The translations under genes and the position numbers were made by a program. From Euryarchaeota archaeon UBA556 (GTDB lineage: Archaea > Thermoplasmatota > Poseidoniia > Poseidoniales > Thalassarchaeaceae), in assembly GCA_002494975.1 (NCBI GenBank), contig DADI01000062.1, forward strand, positions 6,076-31,036: a stretch of DNA of 24,961 nt, given 5' to 3'. Under the pieces are notes generated by a model. The model did no database searches, was not told the origin of the DNA, and saw only the letters and a list, made by a program, of their open reading frames with translations. Of this stretch, positions 17,901 to 24,425 are shown piece after piece; the first letter of the stretch is position 1; every line of letters starts with the position of its first letter.

Positions 17901-20570
17901 GATTGGGAGAGACTCGAAGTACCTACGATTTTAACATCTTTCTCAAATAGGGACAATGACGGAGGAGGAGTGCTCGAAGCATCCTGGTTACCTTCCGAGG
18001 ATGCAGCTTGGTACTCTTACAGATTATATGTGTGGGATTCTGCAAGTAACCCGTCATGGGAACCAACTGAACAAGAGTTAGCTGACTTTGCAGGATACAT
18101 GGAGATTCCATTCTGGTCTCAAACAACTGCTACAATCACCGAAGCGGATCATAATGGGGTAATGTCTCCATTAATTGATGGTAATAAATATCGAGCAGCG
18201 ATTGTCACCGAGTATCCAGATGGTTCAGTAGGCGAACCAATGTCATGGCCTCTCAATGCGACCCCTATTGATGAAGTTCCATCTCCTCCCGACTGGCTTA
18301 TGGCCAATCCGATTTCTGGTGGAACCGCAGGGACAATTTATGCAGAATGGGCAGCTTGTAATGAGATGGATGCTGATAAAACAAGGATCTGGGCTGTCGA
18401 ACAAGAGATTACTAATGCATTAGCATTAACAGATAGTTTTGATATATCTTCAATTTCTGGTAATAATACAGTTCTTCAACTAAATCCAGGATCCACTTAT
18501 TGGTTTGCGGCGGTATGTGTAGATCAAAGCGGGCAATCTGATTTAATTAATGCCACAGTAATTGGGCCAATAGTCACTGCTGGTGGGCTTGATGATGGGA
18601 TACCTCCTGCGCGAATTGAAGGAACTACTGCAATAGATGTACCAGATGATGAGGGCGGCCAAATACAAGTAAATTGGATATCTAATGATGAAGATGATTG
18701 TACTTTTTACACAATTTATGCTCTACCTGCAACTAGTTGGCAACCTCCAAACAATGTTGATGGTTGGCCAGTTGCCTCTTATGTTTCTGATTGTTCTTCA
18801 AATTCAACAATTATTTCTTCATTTGGAGATGCTCAGTTAGTTAATGATATTTCATATTGGGTTGGAGTTGTAGCCTCTGATGATTGGGGTAACGTTAATC
18901 TCAACGATGTGCTGGTAATCGAGGTCACCCCTCAATCAAATAATGGGGGCGTTGGAATACCCCCTGCTCGCGTATCTGGTTTGAGTGCTTATGATCATCC
19001 TGATGACGATGGAACAGCAATAGATGTAAATTGGAATCGATCTTTGGTTACTGATTTTTCATTCTACACAGTATGGGTTTCTGACTTCTATCAAGAAGAC
19101 CTGACTGAATCTTGGTCGATTTGTTCTGAATCTCCAGACTCATGTGGCCTTATTACCATTAATCAACAACAAATTGGCGGAGCATTCCAGTTACAAATGA
19201 CAGTTTACAAAGCCCACTATGGAAATGAAATATCCATGGAGTCTTCTTCTTCGATAATCCCTGAAATTCCATTATATGTCACTGTAACTACTCATGATAT
19301 TCATGGTAACGTTTTCTTAAATGATATGCAAAATCAGATGGTTTTAGTAATTCCTTCAGATAATAGCGGCGATGTATTCCCTCCTGCACGAATTGATGCA
19401 CCTCAACTTTCAGACCGTCCTTTAGATGATGGAGATGGTGTATTCGTAACCTTCCAAGAAAGTGAAGAATCCGATATTTCAGAGTATTGGATTTATGCAG
19501 ATACTGTCCCATATAGTACTATAGATAATCGTGAACCAGCACTTATCGTAGACAGAGATTTACAGCTTCCACTATTACTTGAGAGTTTTTCGAGTGGTAG
19601 TCCATTGGCGCCTAATATTATGTTCTGGGTTAGTGTTGTCCCAGTTGATTCATCAGGTAACTATTGGAGCGAAGGTGTAAAAACATCATCGATTGCTCTA
19701 ATTAATGAAAATATTCTTGATCCTGGATTGCATATACCTGAGATAGGTGGAATAATTGCTTATTGGGACAGTTCTGGTTCGAGGATACAGATAGAATGGG
19801 ATAGTAAGAATAACCCAATTATTGACTCCTATTACATATTTATGTCATCAACTCCATTTGAGGATACAAGAGATGCCGATACTTCGCAATTTGTCTCAAT
19901 AGAATATTCTAGTTATTCTTGGAAATCAGATATTTCTGAGAATATCGATGGTAATGAATACTCGTTAGATAATGAGAATTCATACTGGATTGCAATAGTA
20001 GGATTTGATGGAGAAGTACATCGTCTTGCAGTAGATCCTCTTGAAGTTCAACCATGGTCTGAATCTGCATTTGGTAGTGATAATAATGGATTGGATGATT
20101 CTGGAGAATCTTGGATAAATCAATTGATTCAAGGTGACATGAATATGGTAATTGCTGTTTTATCGGGAATAATGATTTTAATTGGTGGTGCTTTAGTATT
20201 GAAACCTAGAGAGAGAGCGGCTCCTCAACCATGGGAAATGGGAACTTTAGAAGTCGAGCTTGAAGAGCAAATGTTCGATCAAGACTTTGGAATGGACGAC
20301 GAAGAATCTTTCATCGAGAGTGATGAATCATCTAGTTCAGACAATATTACAACACCTCAGATTGATCCAATAGACTATTCTGAAGTGTCAGTAACTCCTC
20401 CATCTAATGACGTAGTTGATGAGTTATTAGGCGAAGAAGAAGATATTGACTTAGATGACCTTAGTGATTTGGCCGATGACTTCGATTTAGATGATTTAGA
20501 TGATTTAGCGGAAGGTTTGAATGACGCAGATGATGATATTGACACCTCATTTATTGATGATATTCTGTGA
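11937..20570 (+). CDS. Giant cell-surface protein: multiple beta-propellers, Fn3-like repeats, C-terminal anchor
   Basis: Exported 2877-residue protein of unknown ligand. A signal segment near residues 14-30 (MAILLVALMVLLPW) is followed by a beta-rich domain (about 35-180). From about 190 to 1860 there are some 35 blade-like motifs of the type seen in two-component regulator propellers, such as YVWVGTINSGILRLDN, EIWVSGSTIIDRFDEG and HLLIATHGGIGLYNI. Another beta domain (about 1860-1990) precedes about six fibronectin-type-III-like modules (1993-2720). A single membrane helix (about 2737-2757) is followed by KPRERA and a roughly 115-residue Asp/Glu-rich cytoplasmic tail. Asn-X-Ser/Thr sequons are abundant. 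No catalytic motif was found. The start is uncertain between ATG 11937 and ATG 11976, both giving a signal peptide. It is likely a sensor, adhesin or binding scaffold. Confidence 0.85.
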   Translation: MRSTYHSVSGSQKRMAILLVALMVLLPWSAYSSSELDENIESRNSIPGAWGAGGSNDTGWIELSATGANPSNGTYAYGDLFLDFAPGAIIDNMTFQVRVNGSAGESAYEPQITLLDSQTPILDWTDLGGFGTQDSFSENQPGVNSNGVLDSRVQPNSVSDTSWQLPTGISITDIVIEALRPAEPKVSFSPLDIEIYDSAVNPLDGRLYILLGDDLLHLDDQTSTLIIDIEENVRGRSLAIDEGGNRLIIGTSNGTILQRSLSDSSLMETFNLVDGATSTSPITAITIDDYGTIWAVSGCNVYYTNEGNWSSYYYCPGGAVKSATDVVSYDDNLYISTYQGLHLLGYSTSSTPNGASVSVDSNALWNTGNFLSSDMINDLQLVGNQLLIATENAGINRRNLVSSSWMATWSTSNWLSSNQVVGLGLTEGWLYILAGNTIHNYDTNALFFSSQRQLSSFNLIENGNEIISWPDFGHSRSPDSGLVLVGDGSGVLGRLVGETIDGVETLVSSPSINTMNQVIYVDDGEDGEIWVSGSTIIDRFDEGTQTWLMPIDIADYVNNPVEITSFIQDTNGYVWVGTINSGILRLDNTDGSYIGTVQGLASNAVKALSHDAFTEILVVGHFEDGLSFVNTSSMTLSDVITEQDGLDSDFINDVVTRYGIAYIATPDEGVMRIDLQELSILSSWKSLGADNLEAAPIAVDGDIIYFGLTGFGILLIDRYSSDIIDIWDADGSSGLPDNDVLALHLDYYGGLIVGMEVPNSGGTSNQAMARWDGSDWEYFETDVPGGNNDPWKINDIKSDADGVVAATNRGVCTWTGWAIIQNNIYEWDECISPMNTSARFSETFSIELVPLSSPLSDSCCTRILAGHNEGASLINRDVGLEVVERWTAGDDTQRARVVKVQDILYIGFENTGIGRYNLTSQQWLQTWDGDQGFIDDDDVTVLIPGHIEDTIWAGGDFGLTLIDVVNNNVLIDWNRGFNSGGPTLSNSAPAHVVIVDDILHYSTQRSNSWQQSNDEIFRINLSSNSSESTIDVGQELGWDGKIHSIGQVSEELWIGIRPRQYWNEGDGTIARWNLTNETWEESLSTISSVERVNAQFLGDCFPINASSCELWVAYGDNVMRRFSAQTMTLLDEWTDIPGPIRGIVEYQGDYLFASMDGILRWEPNNETWLDPWVVNDGLPSDAEDELYTMITVGDDLWAGSYSGGGFQTNSQIIRKNGTSGNWTTWQTGSAGIPDGYTADIEVCDDIVHIAIGAVNWWGNQGGIARYDLADHDSDGTTDEWITSVLTSNGLADNDVRALACDESNRIMYAGFDEQGVGLARYNYNTDQFLSTLTNTADGISEDRIFPGGMLHDGNVLLTAHQYDTTGGISRIVTSGSSTINGQILSPGMDGCSIVRAPSSTTPVYAIGRSGQTSGLNRVDRLDSTGLIESGYDELVGLTSGQVQNIIYNETNVWVTSSQDRNSYYSSSILQGELTNGTVRWEFGYNFENDIINDISLDGNKLWVTTAGSGLWKVDLLQRTKVPTSPALHSQMDGMHIEDDGTMYVGLMGESGTSAGYQSFDINNENWGAGSLIAGLPSNIVRDFLQLDGHLLIATHGGIGLYNISSSSFDNPITTFNGLPSPIIEHLMILDNPIQGNGTILVGGLVGLTILEDETFTIQSTLDYSDGLIGNRVSGLMFADSVTRQVTVGNSTFDQYHNASVFISHNGQGATRPGVAAWDIDTDMQNGTYLIDMIPSNNVLTLEADTWGVHVATDIAPLVHWNGTMMQMESGTSASNLLSWPPYDMVSNGEHLLLIGSGGLDALEVNKDHSVVLSGSLSGLSSGYVNSNSLYVVGEDGLHHFNAQTGQEYPREFQKRAEPLIVLFAGEQWDLTETSHPGMSTVMVNSSSGSDNLVSNPILIPNDSNSIPGILPMYNGALTISSPVSNSPVWARSVSLNYTGTWDLASRNPAIEAGFQTAISNVGPGSNSVELHVQMQSPKNGTISVRMTYDWERLEVPTILTSFSNRDNDGGGVLEASWLPSEDAAWYSYRLYVWDSASNPSWEPTEQELADFAGYMEIPFWSQTTATITEADHNGVMSPLIDGNKYRAAIVTEYPDGSVGEPMSWPLNATPIDEVPSPPDWLMANPISGGTAGTIYAEWAACNEMDADKTRIWAVEQEITNALALTDSFDISSISGNNTVLQLNPGSTYWFAAVCVDQSGQSDLINATVIGPIVTAGGLDDGIPPARIEGTTAIDVPDDEGGQIQVNWISNDEDDCTFYTIYALPATSWQPPNNVDGWPVASYVSDCSSNSTIISSFGDAQLVNDISYWVGVVASDDWGNVNLNDVLVIEVTPQSNNGGVGIPPARVSGLSAYDHPDDDGTAIDVNWNRSLVTDFSFYTVWVSDFYQEDLTESWSICSESPDSCGLITINQQQIGGAFQLQMTVYKAHYGNEISMESSSSIIPEIPLYVTVTTHDIHGNVFLNDMQNQMVLVIPSDNSGDVFPPARIDAPQLSDRPLDDGDGVFVTFQESEESDISEYWIYADTVPYSTIDNREPALIVDRDLQLPLLLESFSSGSPLAPNIMFWVSVVPVDSSGNYWSEGVKTSSIALINENILDPGLHIPEIGGIIAYWDSSGSRIQIEWDSKNNPIIDSYYIFMSSTPFEDTRDADTSQFVSIEYSSYSWKSDISENIDGNEYSLDNENSYWIAIVGFDGEVHRLAVDPLEVQPWSESAFGSDNNGLDDSGESWINQLIQGDMNMVIAVLSGIMILIGGALVLKPRERAAPQPWEMGTLEVELEEQMFDQDFGMDDEESFIESDESSSSDNITTPQIDPIDYSEVSVTPPSNDVVDELLGEEEDIDLDDLSDLADDFDLDDLDDLAEGLNDADDDIDTSFIDDIL
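12500..17460 (+). repeat. Array of about 35 degenerate beta-propeller blade repeats within the giant protein
   Basis: By eye the translation shows a recurring unit of about 48 residues with the core hydrophobic-x-hydrophobic-(G/A/S)-(T/x)-x-x-G-(I/L)-x-(R/x)-(W/Y/hydrophobic)-D/N, for example VYYTNE-, IAYIATPDEGVMRIDL-, ILYIGFENTGIGRYNL- and KLWVTTAGSGLWKVDL-type blades. About 35 units over about 1650 residues would make five seven-bladed propellers, though the grouping is inferred. The DNA itself is not a direct repeat; units are strongly diverged. Confidence 0.6.
17910..20100 (+). repeat. About six tandem Fn3-like modules, three marked by a PPAR motif
   Basis: Modules of about 105-140 residues begin near residues 1993, 2105, 2222, 2341, 2481 and 2600 of the giant protein. 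Three start with (I/F)PPAR(I/V) at codons beginning 18600, 18957 and 19377. These are followed about ten residues later by D-(V/H/R)-P-x-D-D-(E/D)-G and then (I/V)-x-V-x-(W/F), the first strand pattern of Fn3 domains. The other modules keep the strand pattern but lack PPAR. They probably form a stalk between the propellers and the membrane. Confidence 0.6.
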
Positions 20571-20596
20571 TATCCATTCAAAGAATTTGAAGTCTT

Positions 20597-20606
20597 GTAA
20601 GCTTAC
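20597..20606. promoter_or_regulatory. Perfect 10-base palindrome ahead of pabC
   Basis: GTAAGCTTAC is self-complementary and lies 8 bases upstream of the pabC ATG, in the 44-base spacer after the giant gene. It could be an operator, but a 10-base palindrome arises by chance at about one position in a thousand, so the call is weak. No strong ribosome binding site is visible in this spacer. Confidence 0.2.
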
Positions 20607-20614
20607 GCGCACTC

Positions 20615-21397
20615 ATGTCGGATGACTCGGACCCACATTGTGAGGCTTGGTCAACAGTCGCTTGGGACGGAAAGAATCATCTTTTAGCCGCGGATCTTCA
20701 TTTTGATAGATTAGAACGACATGCTATTCGTTTAGGATTTAATATGCCTGAGGATTATAGAGAAAGAATCTTCAAAGAATTGGATATGATTGAATTTTCT
20801 GAAACCCCTTTGGTGGGTCACCACCAGCCTCCATATTTAGTTAAAGTAGGGGTGACAAAGAAAGGAGAGGTTTTTCTAATTCCTAGATTCAATCAACCTT
20901 GGTCACATATTCTTTCAGCAATAACAGTTTCAGCCCCAAAATGGAATGATAAAATTCGCGGAACTAAACATGGAGATTGGCAACCTTACTTAGATGCGAG
21001 AGATATGGCCTTAGAAAACAAAGTAGATATATCTCTTTTAGTTGAAAATGATTCAATCATTGATGGTGACAGATGTATGCCAATTCTTCTTGATTTAGAT
21101 GGTTTTGCTTATCATCCTAGGGTTGAGGAAGGAGCTTTAGATTCTATCACTTTAGAGCAAATTAAGCAAGGTATGGAGGATGCTGGCATACCTGTAAGGC
21201 CGGCGAGAATGACAATCTCTCTTGTATTAAGAGCGAAGGAAATGATAGTTCTAGGAAGTGGTATGGGTGTTCAGTCCTTGGGCATTATAGACGGCAGAAA
21301 AATAGGTGAGCCACGTGGTAAATTATACGAAACTGCGATGTCTTGTTGGTTAGAGAAGCTATCTTCATCTTGGCAGTCAATTGAAGATTTGAGTTGA
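20615..21397 (+). CDS. pabC: Class IV aminotransferase-fold enzyme, probable 4-amino-4-deoxychorismate lyase
   Basis: Predicted pyridoxal-phosphate enzyme (260 residues, normal for the family) that splits aminodeoxychorismate into p-aminobenzoate and pyruvate. Family features are an N-terminal LHFDRLERHAIRLGF block (about 29-43), Lys118 in GTKHGDWQPYLDARDMA as the likely cofactor lysine, and a late FAYHPRVEEGALDSIT block resembling the family's (P)-x-x-x-x-G-x-L-x-(G/S)-I-T signature. The assignment to lyase rather than branched-chain or D-amino acid aminotransferase rests mainly on the neighbour: the PabB-PabA fusion begins 4 bases after this stop. The usual Glu motif near residues 155-165 is replaced by IIDGDRCMPILL, an unusual form. 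The ATG at 20615 is the only sensible start. Confidence 0.8.
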   Translation: MSDDSDPHCEAWSTVAWDGKNHLLAADLHFDRLERHAIRLGFNMPEDYRERIFKELDMIEFSETPLVGHHQPPYLVKVGVTKKGEVFLIPRFNQPWSHILSAITVSAPKWNDKIRGTKHGDWQPYLDARDMALENKVDISLLVENDSIIDGDRCMPILLDLDGFAYHPRVEEGALDSITLEQIKQGMEDAGIPVRPARMTISLVLRAKEMIVLGSGMGVQSLGIIDGRKIGEPRGKLYETAMSCWLEKLSSSWQSIEDLS

Positions 21398-21401
21398 TAA
21401 A

Positions 21402-23711
21402 ATGATGATTGATTATTTTTCATTACAAACTCATATTCAAAATCCTTTGATTTCATTATTAGAATATTACAGAGAGTCAGAATTGCCAACTCAAGATGAA
21501 TTATTACTTCAATCATCAGGACCAATAACAGATTTGGCACAGAAATCATTTCTTCCATGTTTAGAAAGTATCCGTATATTATTTTTCGAACCTCATGCCA
21601 ATAAAGAAAAAAAATCTATCTCTGAACTTAATGGAGATATAAATTTGGGTTTTAATGAGTCTTTAATTATTCTAATTCAAGAATACAAGGAAAGCCGTTG
21701 GCATACTATTGAAGAAATCAAGTCGTCATCACTCGAAGATGCAATTAATTTAACTAAAAAATGGGAAATTCCACTCGTTATTGATAGTGAATTAGCAATT
21801 GTTCCCGGAGGATTCACTGGTTTATTAGGATATGATCTAAATCGTTGGTCAGTTGATATCAAACTTGAAAATATTCCATTTCCCGGAACTTTACTTGGTG
21901 TTCTCTGGAGAGCTGATGCTTGGTGGGTTCATGATAGAGCGTTACAAAAATTAGAATTAATTTCAATTCCCAACCATCATTGGATTAAGGGTGCTCGAGC
22001 AAATAAGATAAATCTAAAATCTCCTACTGATAGTTCTAAGTTAGAGTTTTTTGAAGTTCCAGAATCTGAAAGTGATGCATCCCATGCTAACAAAGTAGAC
22101 CGAATAAAAAATAGTATCCGACAAGGTCACATATACCAATTGAATTATGGGAGGAAATGGGAAGGCGAAATGCCAGACCATCCCTGGTATGCGTTTCAAC
22201 GTATTCTGGAAACAAATCCATCTCCATTTTCATCTTGGCTGTACCTCCATGATCATGGTTGGAGTATAGCATCTGCAAGTCCTGAAAGGCTTCTTAAAAC
22301 TGAGAAAGGAATCGTATCAACTCGGCCAATTAAAGGAACCTATCCTAGAGGCAGATCTATTGCAGAGGATAAGAGACTTCAATTAGAAATGTCATCATCT
22401 GAGAAGGAAATTGCAGAGCATCTGATGTTAGTCGATTTGAAGAAACATGATTTATCAAAGATTTGCAAACCTGGTTCAGTTCATTGGTCAGATTTTCGTA
22501 TTGAAGCATTACCAACAGTACAACATTTAGTTAGTGGCGTCACTGGCGAATTGGGCGAAAATATAGATTTTGGAAAAATTATTTCTGCTTTATTCCCAGG
22601 TGGTTCAATTACAGGATGTCCAAAAATAGCCTCAATAGCCGCAATTAATACGATAGAAGGCGCACCAAGAAGTGCATGGACCGGGTCCATAGGTCACTTC
22701 CATTCATCATCAGGTATTTCTGAGTTCAATATTCTAATACGTACTCTAGAAGCGCATTCTGGTCCTAATAATTGGCATGGTAGAGTTCAGGCAGGGGGAG
22801 GTATTGTAATTGGTTCTCAAGCATCTTCTGAGGTAGAAGAAGCACGATGGAAAGCTACGGCGATTACCGATGCAACGTGGGGCTTTAGAACTGGATTTTC
22901 AATAGAAGAGTTACCTAAGCGTAAATCAGAAATGTCTCCGATACCGAAAGTATCGGGACCTATTGGTGAACCAAAACCTCAACCAAAAACCTCACTCAAA
23001 ACAGTAGGTCATATATTGAGAGGTGAAATTCAATCTTCCTTTACCGCTGACATATTATTGATTGATAATTTAGATTCATTCACTGAGAATATTGCTAATT
23101 CTTTGGTTAAATTAGGTAAATCAGTTCGCATCGTCGAGGGTCGCCCAAAAGAATTTGTTAACCCGCAAAAGATAGTTAACCGTTGGCTCCAAGATTTTAA
23201 GCCCAAATATGTAATTATAGGGCCTGGACCTTCTCGTCCCGAAAAATCAGAAATCACTATGGAAATTGCTCGATTGACAGTAAATGGCAAATTAATAGTC
23301 GATAATTATCAGATACCTGTACTTGGGCTATGTTTGGGGCACCAAGCTTTGGGATTGGCAGTCGGATGGGAATTAATTGAATCTCCATTAGATGCAGTAC
23401 ATGGCATTCCATCATTGATTAATCATGATAATAGTGGATTGTATTTGAATTTAGAATCTCCTCTCGTTCTAATGAGGTATAATAGTTTAGTTCTCAATTC
23501 AAAAAATGAATTAATGATATGTACGGCATGGGATGAATCAAAAACTCTTGTCATGGGGATTAGACATCCTATTCTGCCAGTATTTGGAATTCAGTATCAT
23601 CCCGAATCAGTTGGCAGCCCATTTGGTGATAAATTAATATTAAATTTCCTTAACCAGAAACCTATCCTAGTCGAATCAATTTTACATGAAAGTCAAGTTA
23701 GAAGACCGTAG
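21402..23711 (+). CDS. pabB: Aminodeoxychorismate synthase, PabB-PabA fusion
   Basis: Two-domain enzyme (769 residues) making 4-amino-4-deoxychorismate from chorismate and glutamine. Residues about 90-500 are the chorismate-binding synthase. Lys311 in RPIKGTYPRG is the lysine typical of PabB; anthranilate synthase (TrpE) has Ala there. FPGGSITGCPK (about 400-410) and SAWTGSIGHF also fit. Residues 550-765 are a class I glutamine amidotransferase with Cys644 in GLCLGHQA and His733/Glu735 in QYHPES, a complete triad; ammonia is passed to the synthase domain. A proline-rich linker of about 45 residues joins the domains. The normally conserved RND motif after VDL is KHD (348-350). The gene follows pabC by 4 bases with GAGTTGAT as a possible ribosome binding site, so translation is probably coupled. 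TrpE-TrpG is the less likely alternative. Confidence 0.88.
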   Translation: MMIDYFSLQTHIQNPLISLLEYYRESELPTQDELLLQSSGPITDLAQKSFLPCLESIRILFFEPHANKEKKSISELNGDINLGFNESLIILIQEYKESRWHTIEEIKSSSLEDAINLTKKWEIPLVIDSELAIVPGGFTGLLGYDLNRWSVDIKLENIPFPGTLLGVLWRADAWWVHDRALQKLELISIPNHHWIKGARANKINLKSPTDSSKLEFFEVPESESDASHANKVDRIKNSIRQGHIYQLNYGRKWEGEMPDHPWYAFQRILETNPSPFSSWLYLHDHGWSIASASPERLLKTEKGIVSTRPIKGTYPRGRSIAEDKRLQLEMSSSEKEIAEHLMLVDLKKHDLSKICKPGSVHWSDFRIEALPTVQHLVSGVTGELGENIDFGKIISALFPGGSITGCPKIASIAAINTIEGAPRSAWTGSIGHFHSSSGISEFNILIRTLEAHSGPNNWHGRVQAGGGIVIGSQASSEVEEARWKATAITDATWGFRTGFSIEELPKRKSEMSPIPKVSGPIGEPKPQPKTSLKTVGHILRGEIQSSFTADILLIDNLDSFTENIANSLVKLGKSVRIVEGRPKEFVNPQKIVNRWLQDFKPKYVIIGPGPSRPEKSEITMEIARLTVNGKLIVDNYQIPVLGLCLGHQALGLAVGWELIESPLDAVHGIPSLINHDNSGLYLNLESPLVLMRYNSLVLNSKNELMICTAWDESKTLVMGIRHPILPVFGIQYHPESVGSPFGDKLILNFLNQKPILVESILHESQVRRP

Positions 23712-23751
23712 CCTTGAATTAGCAATCCATACTGGGAGAGTTTGAACTAAC

Positions 23752-24114
23752 ATGGCATACTGTAGGTTGTGTAAGCAAAACTACCCTAATAGTCAGTTCG
23801 TAAGTGGTAATGGTCCAAGATATCTTGTTTGTGCAAGATGTGCAATCGAACATGATCTTGCTGAAATTGATGAAGTCCCACAACTCTATTCCGATGAGTT
23901 AGTTAAAGCGAGATTCGCACTTTTCGGTCGTCGTTATAGATTATGGTTTGCAATATCTATTGGTTGGACTCTTTACTTTACATTAGGCAACGGAATAGAA
24001 CTTTGGTCAAATTTATTTTTCATCAGTTTAATTTTAACAACCTTGGCAACTCCAGTTCTACATTTCTTAGGTTCTGCTCGCTTTAATGCAGAATTATCTA
24101 AACTTACCCCTTGA
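23752..24114 (+). CDS. Small zinc-ribbon membrane protein, function unknown
   Basis: A 120-residue protein with an N-terminal four-cysteine zinc-ribbon: CRLC at 4-7 and CARC at 27-30. A short charged helix (about 31-60) and two membrane segments (about 64-80 and 86-107) follow. The N-terminal metal site probably faces the cytoplasm, with arginines at 60, 61 and 63 flanking the first helix. I recognise no family beyond that. It sits 40 bases after pabB-pabA on the same strand and could be co-transcribed, though nothing links it to folate synthesis. A GGGAGAG stretch 12 or so bases before the ATG is a possible ribosome binding site. Confidence 0.75.
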   Translation: MAYCRLCKQNYPNSQFVSGNGPRYLVCARCAIEHDLAEIDEVPQLYSDELVKARFALFGRRYRLWFAISIGWTLYFTLGNGIELWSNLFFISLILTTLATPVLHFLGSARFNAELSKLTP

Positions 24115-24164
24115 TTCATTGTCACGAATCCTTGAAATAGGGTATACATACCTCCGTAAGTTAG

Positions 24165-24183
24165 AGGGAACAGAGGGTTCCCT
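24165..24183 (+). other. RNA hairpin candidate, 7-bp perfect stem with 5-base loop
   Basis: AGGGAAC-AGAGG-GTTCCCT forms a perfect GC-containing stem. No T-run follows, so it is not a standard terminator by itself. A CCTCC stretch before it (about 24151) and GGAGG after it (about 24214) could pair and enclose it in a larger fold of about 70 bases. It may belong to a leader RNA, a 3' end signal of the upstream transcript, or a small RNA. Confidence 0.4.
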
Positions 24184-24260
24184 ATGAAAGCCCGCGAGAA
24201 TGGATAATAAACAAGGAGGAGTTAAATAAATTTTAAGAACGTTCTAAAATCTATAAAATC

Positions 24261-24281
24261 AGCGCAGTAAAGCGTTTTTTT
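24261..24281 (+). terminator. Candidate terminator: weak GCG hairpin plus T7
   Basis: CGC-AGTAAA-GCG directly followed by seven T residues and a further T/A-rich stretch. Archaeal termination depends mainly on T-runs, so this could end the pabC-pabB-zinc-ribbon transcript. It lies 160 bases after the last stop codon, and just after the TATA-like box at 24251-24260, which would be an awkward arrangement if both are used. Confidence 0.35.
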
Positions 24282-24425
24282 ATTATATTAGACATTTATT
24301 TAACTTGCTTCCCTTCAATCCTAATCTCCCGAAAGAAAGTTTACAGAATATTAGGCGTGAGCATTATTCGGAAAGAGAGAACAGCGGGTACTCTACAACT
24401 AAATTTTTAAGGAAGTGAAAAGAAA

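Larger units (their letters stand above)
24115..24425 (+). promoter_or_regulatory. Structured 311-base spacer ahead of the calcium-repeat protein
   Basis: No credible protein gene is present. In order it holds: GGTAT-AC-ATACC (24141-24152), a small inverted repeat; a strong hairpin (24165-24183); an ATG with a seven-codon frame right behind it (24184-24207, MKARENG then stop); GGAGGAG with no usable start after it; the palindrome AGAACGTTCT (24235-24244) just before a TATA-like box (CTATAAAATC, 24251-24260); a T-run (24275-24281); a CCTAAT/ATTAGG inverted repeat (24320-24355); and GGAAGTGA (24411-24418) as ribosome binding site 7 bases before the ATG at 24426. Which box drives the downstream gene is unclear. 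Confidence 0.5.

Noticed and set aside
20375..20581. Minus-strand frame encoding a Ser/Lys-rich 68-residue protein
   Set aside because: It is the antisense shadow of the Asp-rich tail of the giant surface protein; the composition follows from GAT/GAC codons read backwards.
24184..24207. Seven-codon frame MKARENG after the hairpin, considered as a leader peptide
   Set aside because: It has no ribosome binding site and no run of regulatory codons; its start overlaps the hairpin edge by chance as far as can be seen.
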